Source: Roseibium aggregatum
Lineage (GTDB): Bacteria; Pseudomonadota; Alphaproteobacteria; Rhizobiales; Stappiaceae
Reading direction: 5' to 3'
Assembly: GCF_017309185.1 (NCBI RefSeq)
Contig: NZ_JAEKJZ010000001.1
Coordinates: 1,612,001-1,676,000 of the forward strand
DNA length: 64,000 nt
The notes under the pieces were generated by a model. That model did not search any database. It had not been told where the DNA came from and was given only the letters and a program-made list of their open reading frames with translations. Every line of letters starts with the position of its first letter. The first letter of the stretch is position 1. A program made the translations under genes and the position numbers. Positions 50,445-60,801 of the stretch are shown piece after piece.

Positions 50445-52762
50445 GAACTCCTCCTGCGGTTTCCTTTTCCTGCGGATTTCTTCGCGCGCGCGCCCTTGGG
50501 CGGACCACGCCGCGCCTTCGGGGCGGACGCCTTGCGGATCTTCTTTCCGGCAATCCGCCCGTGGCTGACCACTTCGAATGTCAGTGCTCCGGCGAAAGGA
50601 GCCGCCTCCACCAGCCGGACCTCCACCTGATCGCCAAGCTGGTAGGTTTCGCCGGTCTTGTCACCTATCAGGGCGTGCGACGCTTCGTCATACCGGTAAT
50701 AGTCGAGCCCGATCGTGGAGGCCGGCACAAAGCCGTCCGCGCCGCTTTCTTCCAGGCGGATAAACATCCCGGATTTGACCACGCCTGCGATCCGGCCCTG
50801 AAAGGTCGCCCCGATCCGGTCTGTCATCCAGAGCGCGATCAACCGGTCGATCGTGTCCCGTTCCGCCAGCATGGCGCGGCGTTCCGCCGATGAAATCTCC
50901 GCGCCGATGGCTTCCAGCTTGCTTTCGATGCCTTCCGGCAGCCCGTCACCGCCAAGACCGAGTGCCGATATCAGGCCGCGATGAACGATCAGGTCGGCGT
51001 AGCGCCGGATCGGTGAGGTGAAATGGGCGTAGCGGCGAAGGTTGAGGCCGAAGTGCCCGATGTTCTGCGGAGCGTACTCCGCCTGCGCCTGGCTGCGCAG
51101 TACCACTTCGTTGACAAGATGTGCCTGGGGCGTGTCTTTCACTTTCGCCAGGATGGCGTTGAAGACCGAAGGTCTCAGCCCGCCGGTCGACGGCAGCTTC
51201 ATGTCAAGCGTCGACAGAAAGTCCTTGAGGCTCTCCAGCTTTTCCGGAGTGGAGGCGTCGTGAATGCGGTAGAGCAGGGGGCTCTTTTTCTTTTCCAGCG
51301 TTTCGGCGGCCGAGACATTGGCCTGGATCATGAATTCCTCGATCAGCTTGTGGGCGTCGAGACGCTCCGGCACATAGACATGATCGACCGTTCCGTCGTC
51401 CTTCAGCTTGATCTTGCGCTCGGGCAGATCAAGGTCCAGGGGCTCGCGTGCCTCCCGGCCCTTGTTCAGGACATCATAGGCGGCCCAGAGCGGCTTCAGA
51501 ACACCGTCGAGAAGCGTTTCGGTCGCTTCGTCGGTGGCGCCGTCGATCGCCTTCTGTGCCTGAATGTAGGAGAGCTTGGCGGCGGAGCGCATCAGGACGC
51601 GATGAAAACTGTGGCTGATCTTGCGGCCGTTCCTGTCGAAGACCATGCGCACGGCCATCGCCGGCTTGTCTTCCTTCTCGCGTAAGGAGCACAGCTGGTT
51701 GGAAATCCGTTCCGGCAACATCGGGATGACCCGGTCCGGAAAATAGACCGAGTTGCCGCGCAGGTTCGCTTCCCGGTCCATGGGAGACCCGGGTGTCACG
51801 TAGTGGGCGACATCCGCGATGGCGACATAAACGATCTGGCCGCCTTTGTTGTCTTCATCCGGATCCGGCTCCGCATAGACCGCGTCGTCGTGATCCTTGG
51901 CGTCGGGCGGGTCGATGGTGATCAACGGGATTTGGCGCCAGTCCTCGCGTTTCCCGAGCGTTTCGACCGGTCTGGCGGCCTCTGCCTGGTCAACCACGGC
52001 GGCGGGAAAGACATGGGGAATGCCATGGGACTGGAGCGCGATTTCGGAGACGGCCTTTTCCGAATGCATCGAACCGAACCGCTCCACAATGGAGGCTCGC
52101 GGGTGGCCGTAGCGTCCGGATCGGCTGACCTGGACGCTGACAAGATCGCCGTCTTCGGCGTCCTTCAGGTCGGTGGGATCTACATCGAGCTCACGTTGCT
52201 TGCGGTCGATGGGCTCCAGATAGGGCGGACGGTTGCCGTCGCGCTGGCGCAAAATGCCGAGGATCGCGCCCTGGCGTTTTTCCAGAACCCGGATGACGCG
52301 CGCAGCGTACTCGGCTTCCGGACCGGTTTCCGCCTCCGTTAAACGAATCAGGGCCCGGTCGCCCAGGCCGGGCTGCGTGGTCTTGGTCTTGCCCGTCAAA
52401 ATGAGGATCTTCGGCGGATCGCCTTCCTCGTCATCCCAGTCGAGAGGCGTGCCCAGAAGATCGCCGTCGCTGTCGCGGGCAACCAGGTTGGCCACGAACA
52501 CGGGCGGCAGGTCACCCGGACGGATCATGCGCTTGTTGCGTTTTTCAAGAAGCCCCTCGTCGGAAAGGTCCCTGAGCATCTTCTTCAGATGGATGCGCGC
52601 ACCGCCGATGATGCCGAAATGGCGGGCGATCTCCCGTTTGCCGGCCCGGCCCGGATTATCCGCGACAAAGGCGAGAATATCTTCCTTCGAAGGCATCTCG
52701 CCAGGGATCTTGGCGTGTTTGCGATGGGTATGTTTGCGCGTGTTGATCCGTTTTGGGCTCAA
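50441..52762 (-). CDS. rnr: Ribonuclease R
   Basis: A 773-residue processive 3'-5' exoribonuclease. It has an N-terminal winged-helix part (about 25-75, GKREIARHFGI), cold-shock domains (about 80-240), an RNB catalytic domain (about 260-590) with the Asp cluster in TIDPPDAKDHDDAVYAE, and an S1 domain (about 640-725, FQGRIAGVVKSGMFIRLEES). A Lys/Arg/Ala-rich tail follows, as in E. coli RNase R, where it aids structured-RNA binding. The TTG at 52762 overlaps the topA stop (TTGA); a start at the internal ATG before PSKEDI is possible. Confidence 0.96.
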   Translation of the reverse strand: MSPKRINTRKHTHRKHAKIPGEMPSKEDILAFVADNPGRAGKREIARHFGIIGGARIHLKKMLRDLSDEGLLEKRNKRMIRPGDLPPVFVANLVARDSDGDLLGTPLDWDDEEGDPPKILILTGKTKTTQPGLGDRALIRLTEAETGPEAEYAARVIRVLEKRQGAILGILRQRDGNRPPYLEPIDRKQRELDVDPTDLKDAEDGDLVSVQVSRSGRYGHPRASIVERFGSMHSEKAVSEIALQSHGIPHVFPAAVVDQAEAARPVETLGKREDWRQIPLITIDPPDAKDHDDAVYAEPDPDEDNKGGQIVYVAIADVAHYVTPGSPMDREANLRGNSVYFPDRVIPMLPERISNQLCSLREKEDKPAMAVRMVFDRNGRKISHSFHRVLMRSAAKLSYIQAQKAIDGATDEATETLLDGVLKPLWAAYDVLNKGREAREPLDLDLPERKIKLKDDGTVDHVYVPERLDAHKLIEEFMIQANVSAAETLEKKKSPLLYRIHDASTPEKLESLKDFLSTLDMKLPSTGGLRPSVFNAILAKVKDTPQAHLVNEVVLRSQAQAEYAPQNIGHFGLNLRRYAHFTSPIRRYADLIVHRGLISALGLGGDGLPEGIESKLEAIGAEISSAERRAMLAERDTIDRLIALWMTDRIGATFQGRIAGVVKSGMFIRLEESGADGFVPASTIGLDYYRYDEASHALIGDKTGETYQLGDQVEVRLVEAAPFAGALTFEVVSHGRIAGKKIRKASAPKARRGPPKGARAKKSAGKGNRRRSS

Positions 52763-55437
52763 GTCGCATCATCCCAGGGCACATCCTCTGATGCCGCATC
52801 GACCTTGGCCTTGGCGCTTTTCTTGGTCGCCGGCTTCTTGGCCGTCGTCTTCTTCGCAGCGGTTTTCTTCGCGGCCGGTTTCTTCGCCGCTGTCTTTTTC
52901 TTGGTGCCGCTCTTTTCCGCCTTGGCGGCAATCAGCTCGAGCGCCTTTTCAAGCGTGACCGACGTGGGGTCCGTGTCCTTCGGCAGGGTCGCATTGATCT
53001 TGCCGTGCTTGACGTAGGGCCCGTAGCGGCCGTCATAGACATTGACCGGTCCGCCTTCTTCCGGATGCTCGCCGAGTTCCTTCAGCGGGGTTGCCGCCGC
53101 CCGGCCGCGCCCGCCGCCCTTGGCCCGTTTTTCCGCCAGTGCATCGACCGCCCGGTTGATGCCGACCGAAAACACTTCATCGGGTGTCGAGAGGTTCGCG
53201 TAGGTTCCCTCGTGCAGAACAAAGGGGCCGTAGCGGCCGATCCCGGCGGAGATCATCTTGCCGTCTTCCGGATGCGGTCCGACCTCTCTGGGCAGGGACA
53301 GCAACTGCAAGGCCTTTTCGAGGTCCAGATCGGCGGCGGACCAGCCCTTCGGCAGCGAGGAGCGTTTCGGCTTGGCTTCTTCGCCGAGCTGCACATAGGG
53401 ACCGAACCGGCCGGTGCGCAGGGAAACGTCCAGTCCGGTTTCCGGGTCCGTTCCGAGAACCTTCGGCCCCTCGTCGGCGTCGCCGTTTTCTCCGTTCGGC
53501 TTGCCGAGCTGGCGGGTATAGCCGCATTCGGGATAGTTGGAACAGCCGATGAATGCGCCCCAGCGGCTGACCTTCAGGGACAATTGGCCCGAGTCGCAAG
53601 ACGGGCATTTGCGCGGATCGGAGCCGTCTTCCTTGGGCGGGAAGATATGCGGGCCGAGCAATTCGTTGAGTGCGTCGATCACTTCGGCGACGCGCAGGTC
53701 CTTGATCTCGTCCACCGTTCCGGAGAATCCGGTCCAGAAATCGCGCAGAACGTCGAGCCAGGACAATTCGCCGGCCGAAATCTTGTCGAGCTGTTCTTCC
53801 AGGCTGGCAGTGAAGTCGAACTCGACATAACGGCGGAAGAAGCTTTCCAGAAACGCCGTGACGATGCGCCCCTTGTCCATGGGAACGAGCTGCTTCTTGT
53901 CGAGTTCGACATAGTCGCGGTCGCGCAGGGTCTGCAGCGTCGAGGCGTAGGTGGATGGCCGGCCGATGCCCAGCTCTTCCATCTTCTTCACCAGGCTTGC
54001 TTCCGTATAGCGCGGCGGCGGCGTGGTGAAGTGCTGCGAGGCGTCGATGGCGTCGGTCTTGCCGTCGACCGAGGCCGCGGTCAGGGACGCGCCCTGGTCG
54101 ACCGCCGGCAGGCGTTTGGAGTTCTCGTCCTCGTCGTCGTCCCGGCCTTCCTGATAGAGCGCCAGGAAACCGTCGAAGCGAATAACGGAACCGGTGGCGC
54201 GCAGGTTGGCGCGCTTGCCGGAACCGTCGGCCAGGATCTCGATGGTGGTGCGTTCCAGAACGGCCGATTCCATCTGCGACGCCATGGTCCGTTTCCAGAT
54301 CAGCTCATAAAGCTTGGCCTGGTCCGGATCGAGAAAACGCGCGACATCCTTGGGGCGTCGCGACAGGTCAGTCGGGCGGATGGCTTCGTGGGCCTCCTGG
54401 GCGTTTTTCGCCTTCGAGGAGTAGACACGTGGTTTTTCCGGCACGTATTTGTCGCCGAAGTCTTGTCCGATCACCGAGCGTGCGGCGGCAATGGCTTCGC
54501 CTGCGATCTGAACGCCGTCGGTACGCATGTAGGTGATCAGACCCGAGGTCTCGCCACCCATGGCCACCCCTTCGTAGAGCTTTTGGGCCACTTGCATCGT
54601 CCGGGAGGCGGCGAAGCCGAATTTGCGCGAAGCTTCCTGCTGCAGCGTCGATGTCGTGAACGGCGCTGCCGGGTTCCGCTTGGCCGGTTTCGAGGCGACG
54701 CTGTCGACCTTGAAGCTGGCGCTTTCCAGCATCGTCTTGATCGCGGTCGCGTCCGCTTCCGTCTTGATATCGAGGCGGCCGATCTTCGTGCCGTCGAATC
54801 CCGTGAGCCCTGCCTGGAACATGTCGCCGCCGGGCGTCTTCATGTTGGCGAGGATCGTCCAGTATTCCTGGGGGTCGAAGGTTTCGATCTCCATTTCCCG
54901 GTCGCAGATGAGGCGCAGAGCGACCGATTGCACGCGGCCCGCGGAGCGCGCGCCCGGCAGTTTGCGCCAGAGAACGGGGGAGAGGGTGAACCCCACCAGA
55001 TAATCAAGTGCCCGGCGCGCCAGATAGGCATCGACGAGCGGCGCGTCCAGTTCACGTGGATTGTCCATCGCCTCCAGGATCGCCGATTTTGTGATGGCGT
55101 TGAACACCACACGCTCGACGCGCTTGTCTTTCAGGACACGCTTTTTCTGCAGGACTTCCAGAACGTGCCAGGAAATGGCTTCGCCTTCGCGGTCGGGGTC
55201 GGTCGCCAGAATGAGGCGGTCGGCTTCCTTGACGGCATTTGCGATCTCGGACAGGCGCTTCTGGGACTTTGAATCCACTTGCCAGCTCATGGCGAAATTA
55301 TCGTCCGGCTGCACCGATCCATCCTTCGGCGGCAGATCGCGCACATGGCCGTAGGAGGCGAGCACCGTATAGTCGGAGCCAAGATACTTATTGATCGTCT
55401 TGGCTTTAGCCGGCGATTCCACAATGACGACGTTCAT
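52759..55437 (-). CDS. topA: DNA topoisomerase I
   Basis: Type IA topoisomerase of 892 aa that relaxes negative supercoils. The TOPRIM domain begins MNVVIVESPAKAK, with DPDREGEA near 113. The active-site Tyr is in GLITYMRTDGVQ near 310. One canonical zinc-ribbon is seen near 610 (CPSCDS, then CSNYPECGY). The C-terminal part has several Topo_C repeats with R-x-GP-Y/F motifs. The final ~45 residues are Lys/Ala-rich (repeats of the KK-x-AAKK kind), a basic DNA-binding tail common in alphaproteobacteria. It is coupled to rnr. Confidence 0.97.
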   Translation of the reverse strand: MNVVIVESPAKAKTINKYLGSDYTVLASYGHVRDLPPKDGSVQPDDNFAMSWQVDSKSQKRLSEIANAVKEADRLILATDPDREGEAISWHVLEVLQKKRVLKDKRVERVVFNAITKSAILEAMDNPRELDAPLVDAYLARRALDYLVGFTLSPVLWRKLPGARSAGRVQSVALRLICDREMEIETFDPQEYWTILANMKTPGGDMFQAGLTGFDGTKIGRLDIKTEADATAIKTMLESASFKVDSVASKPAKRNPAAPFTTSTLQQEASRKFGFAASRTMQVAQKLYEGVAMGGETSGLITYMRTDGVQIAGEAIAAARSVIGQDFGDKYVPEKPRVYSSKAKNAQEAHEAIRPTDLSRRPKDVARFLDPDQAKLYELIWKRTMASQMESAVLERTTIEILADGSGKRANLRATGSVIRFDGFLALYQEGRDDDEDENSKRLPAVDQGASLTAASVDGKTDAIDASQHFTTPPPRYTEASLVKKMEELGIGRPSTYASTLQTLRDRDYVELDKKQLVPMDKGRIVTAFLESFFRRYVEFDFTASLEEQLDKISAGELSWLDVLRDFWTGFSGTVDEIKDLRVAEVIDALNELLGPHIFPPKEDGSDPRKCPSCDSGQLSLKVSRWGAFIGCSNYPECGYTRQLGKPNGENGDADEGPKVLGTDPETGLDVSLRTGRFGPYVQLGEEAKPKRSSLPKGWSAADLDLEKALQLLSLPREVGPHPEDGKMISAGIGRYGPFVLHEGTYANLSTPDEVFSVGINRAVDALAEKRAKGGGRGRAAATPLKELGEHPEEGGPVNVYDGRYGPYVKHGKINATLPKDTDPTSVTLEKALELIAAKAEKSGTKKKTAAKKPAAKKTAAKKTTAKKPATKKSAKAKVDAASEDVPWDDAT

Positions 55438-55613
55438 TCTTACCCAATAATATTGTCCCGAAACGGAGCCCCCGCCCGGTGAAGAAGTTGCCTGATTTGG
55501 TGCTGACGATCAGGGATCGGACGCCATGTGTCAAATGGACCTTTGAGGAATTCCGGTCAACCCGTCCGGTCCGGGGAGGGGTTATCCACTGAGTTTAAAA
55601 ACAAATCCTTGTT

Positions 55614-56750
55614 TCACATCAGTAGTGAAATTTTGTTTCCGCGGTGGCGTTCCAGCCGCCCGGCAAGTTCCAGTTCCAGCAAAATGACATGCACGGTCCT
55701 TGCCTCCGCGTCCGCGTACCGGATGAGTTCGTCCAGATCGAGCGGAGCGGGGCCAAGTGCCGTGATGACTCTGTCGCGCACAGCCTCGTTCGGGCTTCGC
55801 TGACCTGACGGTCGCGCGCGATCCGGTTCCAGCAGGCCTGTGCCGAGAGGCAGTTCCGGCTCCAGCCGTCCGGCCAGGCTCTCCAGTATGTCTTCCGCGG
55901 AGGTCACAAGGGCCGCGCCCTGCCGGATCAGGCCGTTGGCGCCTTCGGATCGCGGGTCCAGGGGCGAGCCGGGCACCGCGAAAATATCGCGGTTCTGCTC
56001 CAGGGCAAAGCGCGCGGTGTGCAGGGAGCCGGAAGCCTTGGCCGCTTCGATCACGATAACGCCGAGAGAAGTGCCGGAAATCAGGCGGTTCCTGCGCGGA
56101 AAATCGCGTCCGCGCGGTTTCCAGCCGAGTGGCATTTCGCTGATGGCACTGCCGCCCGTTTCCAGGATCGCATCCAGCAGCCGGGCGTGTTCCGGTGGAT
56201 AAAGCCTATCGATGCCGCCGGCGAAAACCGCGACCGTTCCGGTCGAAAGTGCTGCTTCATGGGCCGCGGCATCGATGCCGCGTGCCAGGCCGGAGGCAAT
56301 CGCGAAGCCATGGGCGCCGAGGTCGCGCGCGAACATCCCGGAAAGCTTGCGCCCGGAAAGCGAAGCGTTTCGGGCGCCGACGACAGCCAGCATTTTGGGC
56401 CGGGCCAGGGTGTCGCCGCCTTTGACCGACAGCAGTGGCGGCGGCCCGTCAATGTGCCGGAGGTGGGGCGGGTAATCCGCTTCGCCGAGCGCCACGAGCC
56501 GGGCTCCGTGCTTGCGGTGCGCTTCCATTTCCGCCTGGGCGTCATCCTCGCTGCAAAGCTGGTAGCTTTTGCGGCCTCCGCGCCTCGAAAGTTCCGGCAG
56601 CAGTTCCAGCGCGTCTTCCGCGGAGCCGGCGTGGCTCAGCAGGTCGCGGAAAGTCGCCGGGCCGATGTTCTCCGATCGTATAAGGCGCAGCCAGGCAAGC
56701 CGCTCGGCCTCCGAGAGGCGGACAGTTTTATCCTCGTCCAGGCCGGTCAC
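55614..56750 (-). CDS. dprA: DNA processing protein DprA (Smf)
   Basis: A 378-residue protein that loads RecA on incoming single-stranded DNA. An N-terminal SAM/HhH-like region (about 15-65) is followed by the DprA Rossmann fold, with the conserved [16 protein letters not shown] near 122, [17 protein letters not shown] near 151, [12 protein letters not shown] near 217 and [21 protein letters not shown] near 260. A C-terminal winged helix (about 310-378) is present. The GTG start overlaps the plsY stop (GTGA). Its presence does not prove natural competence. Confidence 0.95.
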   Translation of the reverse strand: MTGLDEDKTVRLSEAERLAWLRLIRSENIGPATFRDLLSHAGSAEDALELLPELSRRGGRKSYQLCSEDDAQAEMEAHRKHGARLVALGEADYPPHLRHIDGPPPLLSVKGGDTLARPKMLAVVGARNASLSGRKLSGMFARDLGAHGFAIASGLARGIDAAAHEAALSTGTVAVFAGGIDRLYPPEHARLLDAILETGGSAISEMPLGWKPRGRDFPRRNRLISGTSLGVIVIEAAKASGSLHTARFALEQNRDIFAVPGSPLDPRSEGANGLIRQGAALVTSAEDILESLAGRLEPELPLGTGLLEPDRARPSGQRSPNEAVRDRVITALGPAPLDLDELIRYADAEARTVHVILLELELAGRLERHRGNKISLLM

Positions 56751-57412
56751 GCGCCTCCGCCATCCGGTTCCGTGCCAGGCTCCGCAACCGGTTTGGTTTT
56801 CGCCCCGATCCTGCTTTCTTCGCCCCGGAGCAGACGGCCGATATTCTCATGGTGTTTCAGCCATAGGAAAACGGTCATGAGCGACGTCATCTCCGCCAGT
56901 TGAGCCTGGTTAAACACCAGATACAGCAGGACGGGCGTAACAAGGCTCGCGGCCAGCGCCGACAGGGACGAGAAGCGGAAGCTGAAAGCCATCGCGAGCC
57001 AGACCACGGCAAACGCCAGTCCGGCCGGCCAGAAGAGCGCGAGAACGATACCGAGATAGGTGGCGACACCCTTGCCGCCGCTGAATTTCAGCCAAACCGG
57101 ATAAAGGTGACCCAAAAAGGCGCCGAAGCCTGCGACGATCGCCATTTCCTGACCGTAGAAGTGCCGAACGATTAAAACGGCAACGGTCCCCTTGAGGGCG
57201 TCGCCAAGAAGTGTCGCCGCGGCCAGGGACTTCCTGCCCGTGCGCAGCACGTTGGTGGTGCCGAGATTGCCCGAGCCGATCTTGCGGATGTCTCCAAGAC
57301 CGGCCATCCGGGTCAGGATCAGGCCGAACATGACCGACCCGAGCAGATAGCCGAAGGCAAGAGCTGCGAGATAATAAGGCCAGGCAAGGCCCCAGCTGAT
57401 CGGATCCGGCAC
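56747..57412 (-). CDS. plsY: Acyl-phosphate:glycerol-3-phosphate acyltransferase
   Basis: A 221-residue integral membrane enzyme that makes lysophosphatidic acid from acyl-phosphate, the first step of phospholipid synthesis. The three conserved cytosolic motifs are present: [15 protein letters not shown] near 43, [10 protein letters not shown] near 108 and the C-terminal [14 protein letters not shown] near 185. Seven hydrophobic helices fit the family. GTG start at 57412 with GGGAGGAG upstream. It is coupled to dprA. Confidence 0.96.
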   Translation of the reverse strand: MPDPISWGLAWPYYLAALAFGYLLGSVMFGLILTRMAGLGDIRKIGSGNLGTTNVLRTGRKSLAAATLLGDALKGTVAVLIVRHFYGQEMAIVAGFGAFLGHLYPVWLKFSGGKGVATYLGIVLALFWPAGLAFAVVWLAMAFSFRFSSLSALAASLVTPVLLYLVFNQAQLAEMTSLMTVFLWLKHHENIGRLLRGEESRIGAKTKPVAEPGTEPDGGGA

Positions 57413-57436
57413 CCGGATACTCCTCCCTAGATCGGT

Positions 57437-57465
57437 CGCCTTTCAGGCCGGTGCCCTGAAAGGCG
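57437..57465. other. Intercistronic hairpin upstream of plsY
   Basis: A perfect 11-bp stem (57437-57447 with 57455-57465) and a 7-nt loop lie between the DUF3108 gene and plsY. There is no T-run in either direction. It is a possible RNA-stability element or Rho-assisted stop after the DUF3108 gene. Confidence 0.5.
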
Positions 57466-57541
57466 CAACTTAAGGTGCTTGGTAGGGGATTTGCGCCCGG
57501 TCTGTAAAGGCCCGAATGTCTGGAACGACACCAGGCGTGGC

Positions 57542-58321
57542 TTACTTGGAGAATTTGAACTTTTCCGCCTCGACCACAAGGGCGCCGAACGGCACCTTGA
57601 TGCTGGCCTTGAGCGGAAAGAGATACCCCGACTTCCCGACCGGCGCGAGCCAGAGTTCGAGAGACTTGTTGGCGGCCAGTTCCTCGATGGACTTCCGGTT
57701 CCGCCGGTGTCCGGCCACAGGCTCGTAGCGGGCGCCGCAAACCAGCACCTTGCCATTGAACCGGCCATCGGCGGTCTTGGCCGTGTCGCGCTTCTTGTAG
57801 GAAAGATGGACGTTGTAGCGCTCCTTGCCGTCGAAGAGCTGCAAGGTTCGATTGCAGCTTTCCGGATTGAGGCCCTTGGGGGCCGGTAGGACGGCTGCAC
57901 TCAGGGGGTCGAGGACATCCGTGAGGTGATCCTGGGTGACCTTGACCCGCTGCTTCATCCTGTCCTGCGGCGGGTTCACCGAAACCTCATCGATCTTACC
58001 GCCGTTCATCTTCATTGAAATTTTGCCGGAGTCGTCGGAACTGGTCATTTTGAAGTTGTAGCTTTCCGGGGTGAAACGGCCGTCGCCGATGCCGCCTTTC
58101 ACCTTGACGGTGCCCTTGCCGTCGGAAACGAGGCGGCCGAACGCGGACGTCTCGCCACTGCCGCTCAACGTGTAGCTGTCCTTTGACAGGCCGAGGTTGA
58201 GTACACCGGAACCGATAGGCAGCCCCACGGCGTAGAGTTTGTATTTGACATAGAGGCTATCTGCCGGAGCGGCACCGGTAAAAGACACAAGGAAAGCAAG
58301 AAAAACAACAAATTGGCGCAT
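57542..58321 (-). CDS. DUF3108 periplasmic protein
   Basis: A 259-residue exported protein with a signal peptide (1-20, APADS). The beta-rich mature part follows the DUF3108 pattern: an early LYVKYKLYAVGLPIGSGVLN segment, FTPESYNFKMTSSDDSG in the middle, and LWLAPVGKSGYLFPLKASIKV near the end. The two cysteines (about 158 and 197) may pair. Function unknown; the fold resembles envelope lipid-binding or beta-spiral proteins such as EipA/EipB relatives, which is only an analogy. It lies 87 bp after the pyrC-like gene on the same strand. Confidence 0.85.
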   Translation of the reverse strand: MRQFVVFLAFLVSFTGAAPADSLYVKYKLYAVGLPIGSGVLNLGLSKDSYTLSGSGETSAFGRLVSDGKGTVKVKGGIGDGRFTPESYNFKMTSSDDSGKISMKMNGGKIDEVSVNPPQDRMKQRVKVTQDHLTDVLDPLSAAVLPAPKGLNPESCNRTLQLFDGKERYNVHLSYKKRDTAKTADGRFNGKVLVCGARYEPVAGHRRNRKSIEELAANKSLELWLAPVGKSGYLFPLKASIKVPFGALVVEAEKFKFSK

Positions 58322-58408
58322 CAGTTACATCCAGAATAAAACGACTTTGCGCGCATTTATAAAGAGAATTGTGGCGTGAAATGGGATGTTTCAGCGCGAT
58401 GACTCAGC

Positions 58409-59710
58409 TCAAGCGTATTCAAACACCGTTTTCCCGCTGACGACGGTGCGCAGGGTTCGCCCCGAAAAGCGAGCATCCTCGAAGGGGGAGTTCTTCGACC
58501 GGGACCGGATCGCGCTCTTTTCCAGGACCCACGGCCGGTCCGGGTCGAATACGATGACGTCTGCGGGAGCCCCTTTCGACAGGCGTCCGGTCTCAAGGCC
58601 CAGCCGGTCCGCTGGGCGGCTGGTCATGGCACCGAGCAGGGTAACCAGGTCGACCTGACCGGAGTGATGGAGACGAAGCGCGGCCGCAAGGAGGGTTTCA
58701 AGGCCGATCGCGCCATCTTCCGCCTCTGCCCAGGGATGACGCTTGGTCTCCACGTCCTGCGGATCGTGGTTGGAACAGATAATGTCGATCGTACCGTCGG
58801 CGACCGCGGCAATCATCGCCTGCCGGTCGTCCTCGTCGCGCAAGGGAGGCGACATTTTGAAGAAGGTCCGGTAGGCCCCGATATCGTTCTCGTTGTGGGT
58901 GAGGTGATTGATCGAGACGCCTGCGGTGATGTCCAGCCCGCGGCTCTTGCCGAGGCGTATGACGTCGGCGCTGTCGGAGGTGGATATCAGGTTCGCGTGG
59001 TACTTGCTCTTGGACATGCCGACGAGGCGCAGGTCCCGTTCCAGCATGATGATCTCGGCCTCGCGCGGCACCCCGGAAAGACCCTTCCAGCTTGCGTTCA
59101 GGCCGGCATTCATGACACCGCCGGCAAGGTCCGGATCTTCCGTGTGATGGATCACCAACGCGCCGAAATCGCGGGCGTAAGTCATCATGCGCCGCATGAC
59201 CTGGGCATTCTTGACGGACCTGTTGCCGTTGGTAAAGGCAGCGGCGCCAGCTTCCTGCAGGAGACCGATCTCAGCCATTTCCTTGCCCTCAAGGCCTTTG
59301 GTCAGGGCCGCAAGAGGGAGCACGTTGACGATGGCTGTGTCGCGCGCCCGGCGCAGGATGAAATCGACCAGGGCCGGATCGTCGATCACCGGGTCCGTGT
59401 CGGGCATCGTGCAGATGGTGGTCACGCCGCCCGCCGCGGCCGCTTTCGAGGCGCTGGCCAGCGTTTCCCGGTGCTCCGCGCCCGGTTCGCCGACAGAAAC
59501 GCACAGGTCTATCAGGCCGGGACAGGCGATCGCGCCCTTGCAGTCGTAAACCTCGGCGCCGTATGGCGTGCCCTGATTGGCCGCTTCCGGCCCGGCGGCC
59601 AGGATGGTCCCGTCGGCGATGATCACCGAGCCCGGAGCGTCCAGGCCGCGCGCCGGATCGATGACCCTGGCATTGGAGAGAACCAGGGGTTTGGGTGCGT
59701 CGGCTGCCAC
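58409..59710 (-). CDS. pyrC: Dihydroorotase-like protein without metal ligands (pseudo-dihydroorotase)
   Basis: A 433-residue amidohydrolase-fold protein in the type I dihydroorotase family, downstream of pyrB. The metal-binding motif usually written D-x-H-x-H reads LIDLCVSVGEPG here (near 67), so both histidines are missing. The late active-site block reads ICSNHDPQDVETKR instead of the DHAPH pattern. The GEPGAEHRETL and TTICTMPDTDPV substrate-region blocks are still recognisable. Such pseudo-enzymes are known to scaffold aspartate transcarbamoylase; an active dihydroorotase must be elsewhere in the genome. GTG start at 59710, 13 bp after the pyrB stop. Confidence 0.88.
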   Translation of the reverse strand: MAADAPKPLVLSNARVIDPARGLDAPGSVIIADGTILAAGPEAANQGTPYGAEVYDCKGAIACPGLIDLCVSVGEPGAEHRETLASASKAAAAGGVTTICTMPDTDPVIDDPALVDFILRRARDTAIVNVLPLAALTKGLEGKEMAEIGLLQEAGAAAFTNGNRSVKNAQVMRRMMTYARDFGALVIHHTEDPDLAGGVMNAGLNASWKGLSGVPREAEIIMLERDLRLVGMSKSKYHANLISTSDSADVIRLGKSRGLDITAGVSINHLTHNENDIGAYRTFFKMSPPLRDEDDRQAMIAAVADGTIDIICSNHDPQDVETKRHPWAEAEDGAIGLETLLAAALRLHHSGQVDLVTLLGAMTSRPADRLGLETGRLSKGAPADVIVFDPDRPWVLEKSAIRSRSKNSPFEDARFSGRTLRTVVSGKTVFEYA

Positions 59711-59723
59711 TTTTTCAGGTCCT

Positions 59724-60680
59724 CTAGTTATTCGGCAGGTTCGCGGCGAGCGCTTCCAGCACGGCCATGCGCACCGCGACCCCCATTTCGACCTGCTCCC
59801 GGATCAGGCTTTGCGCGCCGTCGGCGATGGAGGCGTCGATCTCGACGCCGCGGTTCATCGGTCCTGGGTGCATCACGAGAGCGTCCTCCCGGGCGTAGGC
59901 GAGCTTTTCCGCGTCGAGGCCGTAGTACCGGTAATACTCGCGCACGGAGGGGATGAAGGCGCCGCTCATGCGCTCGCGCTGCAGGCGCAGCATCATCACG
60001 ATATCGGCTCCCTTGAGGCCTTCGCGCATGTCGGTGAAGACCTCGACCCCCATTTTCGCGATTCCGGAGGGAAGCAAAGTCGAAGGCGCCACGACACGCA
60101 CTCGGGCACCCAGGGCGTTAAGCAGGATGATGTTGGAGCGGGCGACGCGGGAATGGGCGATGTCGCCGCAAATGGCCACCGTCAGCCGGGCGATCTTGCC
60201 CTTGTGCCTGCGGATGGTCAGAGCGTCGAGAAGGGCCTGGGTCGGATGTTCGTGCGGCCCGTCGCCGGCATTGACCACGGAACAGCCGACCTTGCGCGCC
60301 AGAAGATGCACCGCGCCGGCCGCGTGATGGCGCACCACGAGCAGGTCGGGATGCATGGCGTTCAGGGTCGCCGCGGTGTCGATCAGCGTTTCGCCCTTTT
60401 TGACCGAGGACTGGGACACCGCCATGTTCATCACATCCGCGCCGAGCCGTTTGCCGGCCAGCTCGAAGGAGCTTTGGGTGCGGGTGGAGTTTTCGAAGAA
60501 GAGATTGATCTGGGTCCGGCCCTGCAGAACCAGTTTGCGCTTGTGCACCTGCCGCGAAACCTCGACGGCTTCTTCGGCACGGTCCAGAAGACCCAGTATT
60601 TCGTGGGGGTGAAGGCCCTCGATACCCAGCAGATGGCGATGGGGATAAGGCGTGTCTCGATGGGTGTCTGTCGCGGTCAT
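59724..60680 (-). CDS. pyrB: Aspartate carbamoyltransferase catalytic subunit
   Basis: A 318-residue enzyme that condenses carbamoyl phosphate with aspartate in pyrimidine synthesis. The carbamoyl phosphate loop is [13 protein letters not shown] near 60, then [11 protein letters not shown] near 143, and the aspartate-side [11 protein letters not shown] near 273. No pyrI regulatory gene follows; instead a pseudo-dihydroorotase does, which fits the class of ATCase held together by a PyrC-like partner. The start is chosen at 60680 (MTATDTHRD) among three in-frame ATGs (60719, 60689, 60680); ribosome-site evidence is weak for all. Confidence 0.95.
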   Translation of the reverse strand: MTATDTHRDTPYPHRHLLGIEGLHPHEILGLLDRAEEAVEVSRQVHKRKLVLQGRTQINLFFENSTRTQSSFELAGKRLGADVMNMAVSQSSVKKGETLIDTAATLNAMHPDLLVVRHHAAGAVHLLARKVGCSVVNAGDGPHEHPTQALLDALTIRRHKGKIARLTVAICGDIAHSRVARSNIILLNALGARVRVVAPSTLLPSGIAKMGVEVFTDMREGLKGADIVMMLRLQRERMSGAFIPSVREYYRYYGLDAEKLAYAREDALVMHPGPMNRGVEIDASIADGAQSLIREQVEMGVAVRMAVLEALAANLPNN

Positions 60681-60801
60681 CGAGATCATTGCTTTACGGG
60701 GAATCGGCGCACGGAACAAGACCAGAAATCAACCCGTACCCGCTGTCCACACATGTGCGGCATCCGACCGGGCCTGGTCTGGTGCCCGGCGCACCGTCTG
60801 T

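Noticed and set aside
53005-55272. 755-codon open frame antisense to topA
   Set aside because: Shadow frame; topA is unambiguous on the other strand.
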